64,000 bases of DNA from Ehretia macrophylla (Eukaryota; Streptophyta; Magnoliopsida; Boraginales; Ehretiaceae): the NCBI GenBank assembly GCA_037974665.1, contig CM075764.1:121024325-121088324 (forward strand), in the 5' to 3' direction. Positions 1 through 8,753 of the stretch are shown here, in pieces (the stretch's first letter is position 1; every line of letters starts with the position of its first letter). The notes under the pieces are model-generated. The model ran no database searches and was not told the origin of the DNA. It was given only the letters and a program-made list of their open reading frames with translations. A program made the translations under genes and the position numbers.

Positions 1-1205
1 TTAAATATGGTTTTAAGTTGTTTTGGAGCTTTTGGTATAGTTCAATGTGTATCTTGAATATACCCCTTTGTAAATCTCTTAATTGCTTATATGAAACTAC
101 TTCATTTCTAACTGTTTCGAGGACAACTTACTTTGTTGATCCTCCCTCGTGTTATTGCTTATATTGTTGATATTGTCTTACCATTGATAAGTGCATTGCA
201 TAGTGGTTGCGCAACCATAGTGTCAGGGGCGGTTGTATTGAATATCGACTGGGCGGCGGCGGGCTTGCCAGTAGATATTCGATCTCCGTACCCTATTCCC
301 TCACTCTCCTGGTCCGAAGATTTTCAAGGGGTGTTGGGTTATAGGATTATCGGGGTACATCCAGAGTACACCCACTGGAGTAATTGGAAATTTGCCGGCA
401 TATTGATCGTGGTTCGTGGCTCGTGGTTCGTGATCGAAGACAAGAGAACTCTAGAGTGTTGGGTTTAAGTGTATCGTATCCTTTGTTATATGTGGTTATT
501 TACTGTTTCAATGTACTTTGCTTGCCTTTCTTGTTTAACTGTTGTATTTGATGCATTGCACGTCCTGATTGGCCTTTATCCCTCACTGGGCAATAGTGGT
601 TGCTCATACCTCGCTAACATGTTTCAGGAGACGCTGTGGGTGATCCCCAGCTAGATTTGGTTGAAGGAGAAGAACCGGAGGTTCAGACTGAACCATTGCC
701 TTAGTTGCTGTGTCTAGTTGCCTGAGGTGGATTATGTTCTTGTTGTTTAATGAAGAACCCGTTTGTTTACTTTATGTTCTATTTTGTAGCCTAAGTGCTA
801 CGTTTATGTTATGTAATTGTAAGATTGGAAGATGGATGGTTGTAGTAGTAAACTTGGAACCATGGCATGTAATAACTTATGTTTCTACTTCTAGCTACTT
901 TGCATGCTTGGGTATGATTGTTTTCAACTTCCAAGAATGTTTCAATGCTATCATGGAGTGGCATGATAAACGGTTTTGTAAAGAAGTAAAGTTGGATGCA
1001 TGCTTGTGTGAATCTAAACTATTGTATGTCTTAAGGCTCAGATGGCCTTGAAGCTTTGAATTTTAGTAATAAATGCTTGTCTTGTTATGTTGTGGCTTTA
1101 TTGAGCGTTTACAGGTTTTCAGAATGTCCACGGTATAGGGGGAACTCTGTCCGTTTGTCGGGTCCGGACTTAGCCTTTAGCGTGGGGTTGGGTCGGGGCG
1201 TGACA
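1..1205 (+). mobile_element. 5' LTR (3' portion) of gypsy element G1
   Basis: This stretch matches 19448-20638 almost base for base and ends in GGGGCGTGACA, directly followed by a primer-binding site. It is therefore the 3' part of the 5' LTR of G1; the first half lies upstream of the window. The full LTR is about 2.46 kb, judged from the other copy (6213-6240 plus 18204-20638). The open frames inside it are not genes: they are non-coding LTR sequence and contain the conserved hairpin module at 119-627. Confidence 0.9.
119..627 (+). other. Conserved multi-hairpin LTR module, G1 5' copy
   Basis: H1 at 119-144 has stem GAGGA-CAAC / GTTG-(A)-TCCTC and loop TTACTTT. The self-complementary box GGTTGCGCAACC is at 205-216. 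H2 at 241-279 has stem AATATC-g-ACTGG / CCAGT-a-GATATT closing a 15-base loop at 253-267. H3 around 353-372 has loop ATCCAGA. H4 at 588-605 has stem GGGCAA/TTGCTC. A splice-acceptor-like TTTCAG ends at 627. The order matches the other LTR families in the window; function is unknown. Confidence 0.75.
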
Positions 1206-1211
1206 TTTAGG

Positions 1212-1223
1212 TGGTATTAGAGC
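1212..1223 (+). other. Primer-binding site of G1
   Basis: TGGTATTAGAGC lies six bases after the LTR end. It differs by one base from the common plant initiator-tRNA-Met PBS TGGTATCAGAGC, and the change is a C-to-T transition. Confidence 0.85.
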
Positions 1224-1562
1224 TATTGAATGCATGAAGCCGGGTTAAATTTCTCAGTCTATGGGTAGAGGTCTATTAGGTGATTTTGTGATTGCATGAA
1301 TCAGTGGTTCTTTGATTTGCCTAAGTGAAATTTGAACATGCTAGTATGACAATAGAATGCGAAAGGTCTTTAAGAGTTAATGTTTGAAAGTGAAAAGTCT
1401 AGAATGTCAAGTATGATTAAGTGACTATGAATCACTTGTATGTGAACATTCTTCTAATGTTAAATGTGACTTTATGTGGATTCATTTGAACTTCTTCTTA
1501 TGTGCTTTACCTGCAATTTAAGTATATGCCTATCATAATACTTTGCAATCTAGCTGCTTGAG

Positions 1563-2669
1563 ATGAGGAGAAGAGGCAGACCACCGGGGAAAGGTGAAGG
1601 TGTAGCAGAGAATGCACCACTGCAGTGACCAGAACCCAGCAATGCATAGATTCTGGGTACTATGGCTACTGCTATGAATACCATTGCCCAGTTCATGACT
1701 TAGCAGGGACAGACAGGGGCTGCCAGAGGTAATCAGGCTGCAAGAGCTGAGGGTAGTGGTACTACTGGAGGTAATTTGTATGACAGATTTTTACATCATG
1801 GGGCCTAAAGCTTCTTTGGAGAGCCAGATGATATGAATGCTGAATTGTGGTTGAGAAAGTTTGAAAGGGTGGCTGTAATACTCGAGTGCAGTGATGAGAG
1901 AAAAATTACATATGCCACATTTCTTCTAGAGGGTGACGTTGAGGAGTGGTTGCGTACTATTAGTGAGAAATGGGAAGCCGAGAGGGTTCAACATTCGTGG
2001 GCTGACTTCGTCTGTGAATTCCAAGATAAGTATATATCAGTGGTTGCCCATAAGAGACATCAAGTAGAGTTCATAGCTTTGAAGCAGGGAAATATGTCAG
2101 TGGATCAGTATGAGGCTACTTTTACTAGGCTCTCCCGTTACGTGCCGGCTTTGGTACAGCCAGAGGATATGAAAATGCAGAGAATCATCATGGGGTTGAG
2201 AAATGATATTATGCTAAATCTGTCTGCGAATGATTATCCTAATTATGTTGCAGTAGTCAGGGCTGCATCCAGATATGAGAAACGCAAGGCAGATGTGTTG
2301 GCTGAGTCTAGTCAATCGAGTAAATGACAGTACCAATCACAGAGTCAGGGGTTTCAGAGGCAGACTATTTCTGTGGGCCAGAGTCAACAGCCGAGATAGG
2401 CTCAGAGCTTCATAGGGCCTACTCAAACTCAGGCACGACCAGTACAGAGTCAGAATCAGAGTCAATTCCGTCCAGCAACAACTCGTTCACAGCAGGGTAG
2501 TTCAGCTACTTCTACTCACAGAGCTCCTTTGGGAGGCACTGCTCTAAGACGTCACCAGCAGTGCAGCTTCTGTCAGCGTCAGGGCCACACTGAGGAGATT
2601 TGCTGGAGGAAACTGAACAGGTGTATGGGCTGTGGGAGTGACTAGCACAGGGTGAAAGATTGTTTGAAA
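1563..2669 (+). pseudogene. G1 gag (capsid and zinc knuckles), multiple stops
   Basis: In an intact element Gag forms the virus-like particle that packages the RNA. The likely start is ATG 1563 (MRRRGRPP). The capsid-like block from about 1815 (SFFGEPDDMNAELWL) to 2324 includes the retrotransposon-gag motif AELWLRKFERV and a later VEFIALKQGNMSVDQYEATF stretch. Two CCHC knuckles follow: CSFCQRQGHTEEIC at about 2563-2604, and CMGCGSD-stop-HRVKDC at about 2622-2663, the latter broken by TAG at 2643. In-frame stops are at 1626, 1647, 1701, 1806, 2325, 2397 and 2643. There is no frameshift: the same frame runs into pol. The Q- and S-rich linker after 2325 is typical of plant chromoviruses. The gene cannot make a full protein. 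Confidence 0.88.
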
Positions 2670-4679
2670 TTTAAGAACACCAGGGGTCAGACATCGGCTC
2701 AGAATTCTCAGACTAGGGCATCAGCACCACGGGGGCAGGCCCGAGTATTTGTTTTAGATGCAGAGGAGCTTCCGGATATGACTGTTGTAGTAGAATGTAC
2801 TTTTCTCCTTAATTATCAATCAGTTAAGGTTTTAATTGACTCCAGGGCTACTCATTCATTTATTACTCCCACTTGTGCACAAAATGCTAAACTGAAACTT
2901 GATAAACTGTTGCATGAGATTGTGGTTTATACTCCTATGGGTCCGAAGTTTGTTACTAAGTCTATTTGCAAAGTATGTAATATTTTTATTGAGGGTCGTA
3001 TATTTCCTGTTGATTTGATTATTCTACCCTTCAATGACTTTGAAATTATATTGGGGATGGATTGGTTGGGGAGATATTATGCACAACTTGATTGTAGAAA
3101 GAAGATTGTGAGATTAGAAATGCCCAACCAACCTGTAATTGAAATAGTTGGTAGTAGGAAATCTACTGGAACTCCTATCATATATTCTATTAGAGCATCT
3201 AAACTGTTGAGTAAAGGTTGTGAGGCTTATCTTGCATATTTGATCAATCAACCTGGGGACCAGTTGAAATTGAATGATGTGCCTATTGTGAGAGAGTTTC
3301 CGAGGGTCTTTCCTGAGGAATTACCTGGTCTACAGCCTGATAGAGAGATAGAATTCATGATTGACTTATTGCCGGGAACGACACCTATCTCTAGGACTTC
3401 GTATAGAATGGCTCCACCTGAATTGCAGAAGTTGAAGGTTCAATTGCAGGGTCTACTTGAGAAAGGATTCATTCAGCCGAGTTCTTCACCTTGGGGTGCA
3501 CCAGTTCTATTTGTTAAGAAGAAGGACGGATCTCTTCGCTTGTGTATTGATTATCGGGGTCTCAATCAGGTGACTATAAAAAATAAATATCATTTGCCTT
3601 TGATTGAGGAGCTATTTGACCAGTTGCAAGGTGCCAGGGTATTTTCTAAATTCGATCTGAGGCAGGGTTACTATCAATTGAGGATTAAGAAAGATGATGT
3701 TCCTAAAACTGCTTTCAGAACTCGTTATGGCCATTATGAGTTTGTTGTTCTGCCGTTTGGTCTAACTAATGCTCCTTCCGCATTCATAGATTTAATGCAG
3801 AGGGTATTCCGTCTTTATTTGGACCAATTTGTAGTTATCTTCATTGATGATATTCTTGTATATTCTAAATCTGAGGCGGAGCATGAACAACATCTCAGGA
3901 TTGTATTGCAGATTCTTCAAGAACATCAGTTATTTGCAAAGTTTAGCAAATGCGAATTCTGGCTTAAGCTAGTTGCTTTTCTTGGTCATATTATCTCGCA
4001 GGACGGTATTTCTGTTGATCCAGCGAAGATTGAGGTTGTATTATCCTGGAAACGGCCAGAAACTATTACGGAGATACGTAGCTTCCTTGGCTTAGCTGGG
4101 TATTATCGGAGATTCTTCAAGTATTTCTCTAAAATTGCTGGACCTTTGACTCAGCTTACTCAGAAGAAAACAGAGTTTGACTGGAATGATAAGTATGAGG
4201 CCAGCTTCCAAGAATTGAAGAAGAGATTGACCACCACACCTATTCTTACTTTACCTGAGGGTTATGATAATCTGGTGATCTATAGTGATACTTATAAGTA
4301 AGGTCTGGGCTGTGTATTAATGCAGAATGGTAAAGTTATTGCATATGCCTCCAGGAAACTGAAACCTTATGAACTCAACTATCTGATGCACGTTCTTGAA
4401 CTTGCAGCTATTATTCTTGCATTGAAGAAATGGCGTCATTATCTATGGGGTAACAAGTTTGAAATCTTTACAGATCATAAGAGCCTGAAATATCTGTTTT
4501 CACAGAAAAGGTTGAACATGAGGCAGAGGCGTTGGCTAGAATTACTTGAGGACTACAATTGCACTATTAATTATCTTCCAGGCAAGGCCAATATTGTTGC
4601 TGATGCTTTGAGCCAAAAGGCTACTGTTGCTAGCTTGATTATCAAGAATTGGGAATTCATGGAAGAACTATGCTTATAG
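2652..4679 (+). pseudogene. G1 protease, reverse transcriptase and RNase H
   Basis: These are the enzymes that process the polyprotein and copy the RNA. The frame is open from about 2646 to the stop at 4299, then to the stop at 4677. The protease region has [12 protein letters not shown] at about 2829-2864, where the catalytic D-S/T-G triplet reads DSR, a loss consistent with one G-to-A change. Reverse transcriptase spans about 3370-4000, with [39 protein letters not shown] and the catalytic FIDDILVYS at about 3840. RNase H begins after LAGYYRRFF with VIYSDTYK; it is cut by TAA 4299 and continues with [24 protein letters not shown] and NIVADALS. The order PR-RT-RH-INT shows Ty3/gypsy. The element is defective. 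Confidence 0.93.
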
Positions 4680-5948
4680 AAGCCTAATATTTCAAATTCT
4701 GGTATTCAATTTGCAAGTCTGCAGATTCAATCTCTATTATTATCCAGGATTCGAGAAGCTCAACAGACTGATCCTCATTTATTGAAAATCTTAGAGAAGT
4801 CTAAAGAGGGAGAGTCGGATTTCAAACTGCATGATGATGGTATTCTCAAATTCAAAGGTAGAATCTGTATTCCGAGTGAGCCAACTTTGAAGAAGGATAT
4901 TCTTGCTAAGGCATACAGTTCTAGATATACTATCCATCCAGGCAGTACAAAGATATATAAAGATCTAAAACAGAACTTCTGGTGGAACAACATGAAGAGA
5001 GAGATTGCAGACTATGTGGCTAGATGCCTTACTTGTCAGAAAGTTAAAGCAGAGCATCAGAGACCAGTCGGGTTGTTACAGCCTTTGGCTATACCTGAAT
5101 GAAAGTGGGATCATATTACTATGGATTTTGTTTCAGACTTACCGAGGTCTTCGAAGGGTAATGATTCAGTTTGGGTTGTTGTTGATAGACTGACCAAAAC
5201 TTCTCACTTTATTGCTAGAAAGAAGACTGATTCTCTTGGTAAGCTAGTGGAGTTATATATTGAGAAAGTTGTCAGACTTCATGGTATTCCAAAGAGTATC
5301 GTGTCAGACAGAGATCCCAAATTTGCATCTTAGTTCTGGCAGAAGATTCAGAAAGCTTTGGGCACGACTTTGAGTTTCAGGACTGCTTATCACTCTCAGA
5401 CAAATGGTCAATCTGAGAGAACTATCTTAATCCTCGAGGATATGTTACGAGCCTGTATTCTGGACTTCGGAAAGAGTTGGGAGAATTTGTCACTCGCAGA
5501 GTTCGCCTATAATAATAGTTATCAAGCTACTATTGGAATGGCACCGTATGAGGCACTTTATGGGCGCAAATGCATGTATCCTCTCTATTAGGATGAAGTT
5601 GGTGAGATAAAGACTATCGACCCTACTCTTTTGCCTAAGATGAACAGAATGATTGATCATGTACAGCTTATTAGAAAGAGAATGCTTACAGCTAAGAGTC
5701 GGCAGAAGAGTTATGCGGATAGGCATCGCCGAGATTTAGAGTTCGCCGTGGGTGATCGGGTATGTTTGAAAATCTCACCTCAGAAAAGATTGATTTGGCA
5801 TGGTAAGGGTGGTAAACTCAGTCTGAGATATGTTGGACCGTTTGAGATTACTGAGAGAGTTGGTGCATTAGCATACAGACTAGCTTTACCTTATAGTTTG
5901 GGCAGAATTCACGATGTCTTCCATGTATCTATGCTTCGGAAATATTAG
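4680..5948 (+). pseudogene. G1 integrase, broken by stops
   Basis: Integrase inserts the cDNA into the genome. The zinc-binding N-terminus is visible around 4890-5060 (TIHPGSTKIYKDL ... CLTCQKVKA). The first histidine of the HHCC finger appears to be tyrosine (KAYSSRY), which would again be a C-to-T change. The DDE core follows: DFVSDLPRSS (about 5124), IVSDRDPKF (about 5298) and YHSQTNGQSERT (about 5388). The C-terminal GPFEITERVGALAYRLALP ... IHDVFHVSMLRKY (about 5840-5945) is typical of the Tekay/Del chromoviruses. Stops lie at 5100, 5331, 5589 and 5946, all in the single pol frame. Confidence 0.92.
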
Positions 5949-6239
5949 CTAGATCCTTCTCACATACTTGAGCCAGAGCCGCTAGAGATCAGTGAGACTT
6001 TGACTTATACAGAGAAACCTCTTCGAATTGTAGATCAGAAGGTTCAGGAGCTGAGAACTAAAAACATTATGATGGTTAAGGTTCTGTGAGATCATCACGG
6101 AGTAGAGGATGCTACATAGGAGAGAGAGGTAGAGATGCGAGAGAAGTATCCAGAGTTATTCGGCGAATCATGTAAGAATTGTGTGGACGCAATTAGTTTA
6201 AGGGGGAGAGGATGTGACGCCCGAGAACTATCCGCACAT
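5949..6239 (+). pseudogene. G1 chromodomain-like C-terminus
   Basis: The pol frame continues as DPSHILEPEPLEISETL, then RIVDQKVQELRTKNIMMVKVL, stop, DHHGVEDAT, stop, EREVEMREKYPELF. The W-x-x-H ... ATWE-E pattern of chromovirus chromodomains is recognisable with both tryptophans replaced by stops (TGA 6087, TAG 6117). In intact relatives this domain directs integration into heterochromatin. With no stop before the polypurine tract, the frame runs on into the LTR to TAA at about 6237. Confidence 0.75.
6177..6212 (+). other. G1 pre-PPT hairpin and polypurine tract
   Basis: AATTGTG-TGGA-CGCAATT (6177-6194) can fold as a short hairpin with one G-U pair. The polypurine tract AAGGGGGAGAGGA follows at about 6200-6212, immediately before the LTR start TGTGACGCCC. 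The tract is the plus-strand primer site of the element. Confidence 0.8.
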
Positions 6240-6240
6240 C
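6213..6240 (+). mobile_element. 3' LTR of G1, first 28 bases
   Basis: TGTGACGCCCGAGAAC begins the 3' LTR. After about 28 bases it is interrupted by element A and resumes at 18204. The triple-LTR element at 39474 starts with the same sequence, which confirms the LTR edge. Confidence 0.85.
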
Positions 6241-6888
6241 CTTAAAGGTGTCACGCCCCGACCCCGACCCATCGCTAGGCTAAGGCCGAAACATGACGTT
6301 CGTAATACTTATTCCTGAGATTAATAACTTAATGGTTTTAAAACCTGTGAGTATTAATTTGATAAGCTGTACATCCATTATAAATACCATAAGAAGATTG
6401 AAAAGACTTCCAAAATTATCCCAAAACATCGGCCTTAAAGGATTACATCACCCTATTATGTAATTGCAAGACTTGAATTCATACATTTCATCATTCCGAA
6501 CTTAGGTCTCATAAGATTAATAACCTAACTTAACTAGGTGTCTAATAAACCAAAAGAATATTACGGCATAATCAGTTGAACAATTTACAAAATCATCTCT
6601 GTTCAACAAGAAGTTCATCTTCATAGGCAGGCACGTAGATCAAGTAGGATAGAAATCCATCACAACACATCAATATAGCTTGCAACCACATGGGAACTTG
6701 CTCGGCTAATCGTCACCTGAAATTGTTAGAAAGAGGGGTGAGCTAGATCCTTACGTATAGCTCAATGAGGGTGAACAAGAAAGGTTTTTGTAAAGGTTTT
6801 ATCATTTTCGCAAACGGTTGATAAAACATGTCATGCACATATCCACGCAAAAATATCCTTAGCACAAGTCTTCAATTAAAAATGATAT

Positions 6889-7066
6889 GGTCGAGATATA
6901 TCGGCAAACCCGGAGGTCCCGTCACTTCCTCTATTAACAATGGGAGGGTCGAGATATACCAGTAAAACTGGCAAATTCGGAGGTCCCGTCACTTCCTCTA
7001 TTAACAATAGGAGGGTCGAGATATACTGGCAAATCCGGAGGTCCCGTCACTTCCTCCATTAACAAT
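6889..7066. repeat. Minisatellite of about 60 bp, three units, in LTR-A1
   Basis: Three units each begin GGTCGAGATATA (6889, 6947, 7014) and contain GGAGGTCCCGTCACTTCC and ATTAACAAT. Spacings of 58 and 67 bp show small length variation. The same array, with three near-equal units, is in LTR-A2 at 16383-16554. Confidence 0.85.
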
Positions 7067-7469
7067 GGTTATAATCGTCACGCATATACAACTCAAATGC
7101 GTTTCAAATTATCAATGGATGTTAAAAAATTAGATAGTATTTATGCATATACAACACTTGAGGAGTTTCAAGTAATGCCAAGTATCATGGGATAGAGAAA
7201 AGACATCAATAGACTACTTAAAACGACAAGAAAACGCAAACACAAGCGAAACTATGGATCCCTTGCAATGTTTCTGCATTAGCCTAACTTAGGATACAAT
7301 TCTACCTATGTTCCCAAACTCCAATACATCTGATTTTGGTATATAATCGAAGCTTATTGAATGTAGATAACTCTAGAATCAAACAGAACTCAATTCGGAG
7401 TTGAATTAAGTGAGATATGACCCCCGTAAAAACATTGCGCGAATTTGTCAAAAAATCCGGACAAGTCAT

Positions 7470-7555
7470 CCAGTCGAGTTACTCGACTGGATTTACTCAA
7501 CCGGATCATGGTTAGAGAGCATCCGGACGAGTCATCCGGTCGAGTTACTCGACCG
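7470..7555. repeat. Two stem-loop repeats with CTCGACCGG stems
   Basis: Two near-identical direct repeats each hold a stem-loop with loop TTA. At 7470-7490 the stem is CCAGTCGAG/CTCGACTGG; at 7536-7555 it is CCGGTCGAG/CTCGACCG. The A-T for G-C pair exchange preserves pairing. Homologous copies are in LTR-A2 at 16956-17041. Confidence 0.8.
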
Positions 7556-8414
7556 AATTTTATTCGACCGGATAGAGTATTTTACACACGAAATTGACTT
7601 GTTTTTGCTCAAAACTTAATTTTTCAAGCTCATTCCAAGTAGACAACTAAACTCAACCATAAACAACATTAAACCACAAGTTTTCTAGCTCCTAAACTCA
7701 TACAACTCAAGTACAACACCAAATCTTCTCAACATTCAACTTGGCACCCAAGTTCAAAACTCTATTTTTTTTTCTTCTTATCTACCAACAACTCAAGCAT
7801 ATCTTACCCATCAATTAATTCACATAACTAATGCCACAATATATCATAATTAACCACAAGTTCTAAAGGCAAGTTCAAAGCAAGAATAGCAATACAACCA
7901 ATTCTTGAAACCCTAGATGAACAAGCTAAGTTCAAATTCATGAAACAAGCTTACACATACTCATTATCATGCTTACTACACCTACATAACTCATCAAACA
8001 TACTTCACATGTTTTTACAAAACATTTAGAAAACTTTCCTCACCTTAGCTTTGTGATTGAATGCAAGAAATGGTGCTAGGAAGCTTGAAGTTGACTTAAA
8101 ATGCCTCCCCTCTTCCTTCTCCTTCCTTTTTCTTTCTTCTTTCTCTCATTTCTATGGTGGAAAATCTGAATGTGTGTAGTGTGTAGGTTTGTGTCGTGTG
8201 AGTGAGTGTGTATTAGTGTGTGTTTGTGTGTTGTAGTGTTTTAATGTGTGTGGGTGGTGTAATGTGTGTTGATAGATAATATCTAAATTGTCTAATGACG
8301 AGAGTGCCCTCCAACTAGATTGTGTTTTACTAGTTTGCCATCCTAGTGTTAATTTTAATTATCTTAGTTTTAGTTTAGTTACTCTAGTTAGTTCCAATTA
8401 CTAGCTACACGATA

Positions 8415-8600
8415 TAATTTACTCATTTGCACGTTAAACGATAAAATGCACGTAAATTGAGATGAATGCACATAAAATGATTTAATTATTGCTTACGTCA
8501 TTTAAATTATTCAAAAACACATAGTTAAATTTAAATACACGTTAAACGAGATATGTGCACGTAAAACAATATAAATGTACATATTTCAAAATAAAAGCGT
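8415..8600. repeat. ACGT-core degenerate repeats at the LTR-A1 start
   Basis: GCACGTTAAACG, GCACGTAAATTG, TTACGTCAT, ACACGTTAAACG and GCACGTAAAACG recur at irregular 20-60 bp intervals. On the element's strand this lies in the first 300 bases of the LTR (U3), where promoters and enhancers usually sit. ACGT is the core of plant bZIP sites; a promoter role is an inference. Confidence 0.55.
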
Positions 8601-8716
8601 GTGAATCAAGGTACATACACATTAATTGATATAATTGTATATTAAATGATGTAAAAATTTATGAAATGTTATAAAATGTACACGAGCTCTATACGGCCTC
8701 GGTACGGAGTCTCACA

Positions 8717-8753
8717 ACCTCCCCTCCTTAACAGAATTGCGCCCTCGCAATTC
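8717..8753 (-). other. Polypurine tract and hairpin of element A
   Basis: On the minus strand the order is hairpin GAATTGCG-AGGG-CGCAATTC (8734-8753), then the tract TTAAGGAGGGGAGGT (8717-8731), then the LTR start TGTGAGACT. This is the same layout as in G1 and the triple-LTR element, so it fixes the element's orientation. Confidence 0.85.

Larger units (their letters stand above)
6249..8716 (-). mobile_element. LTR-A1: 3' LTR of nested element A
   Basis: On the minus strand this LTR begins TGTGAGACTCC and ends GGGGCGTGACA, 2468 bp. It is nearly identical to LTR-A2 (11624-12230 plus 16346-18203). It contains a roughly 60-bp minisatellite (6889-7066), a pair of hairpins with the CTCGACCGG motif (7470-7555), and an ACGT-rich repeat zone near its start (8415-8600). 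It lacks the multi-hairpin module found in the other long LTRs. Left of it, 6241-6248 reads CTTAAAGG, the same eight bases found between LTR-A2 and its primer-binding site, so the exact outer edge is ambiguous. Confidence 0.88.

Noticed and set aside
133..468. Open frame of 111 codons in the G1 LTR, with a related 94-codon frame in the 3' copy
   Set aside because: It overlaps the conserved hairpin module. Related frames in other LTRs are on different frames and strands, so conservation is at RNA or DNA level, not protein level.
6889..7066. CRISPR-like array
   Set aside because: Units are contiguous degenerate repeats without unique spacers, inside a plant LTR.
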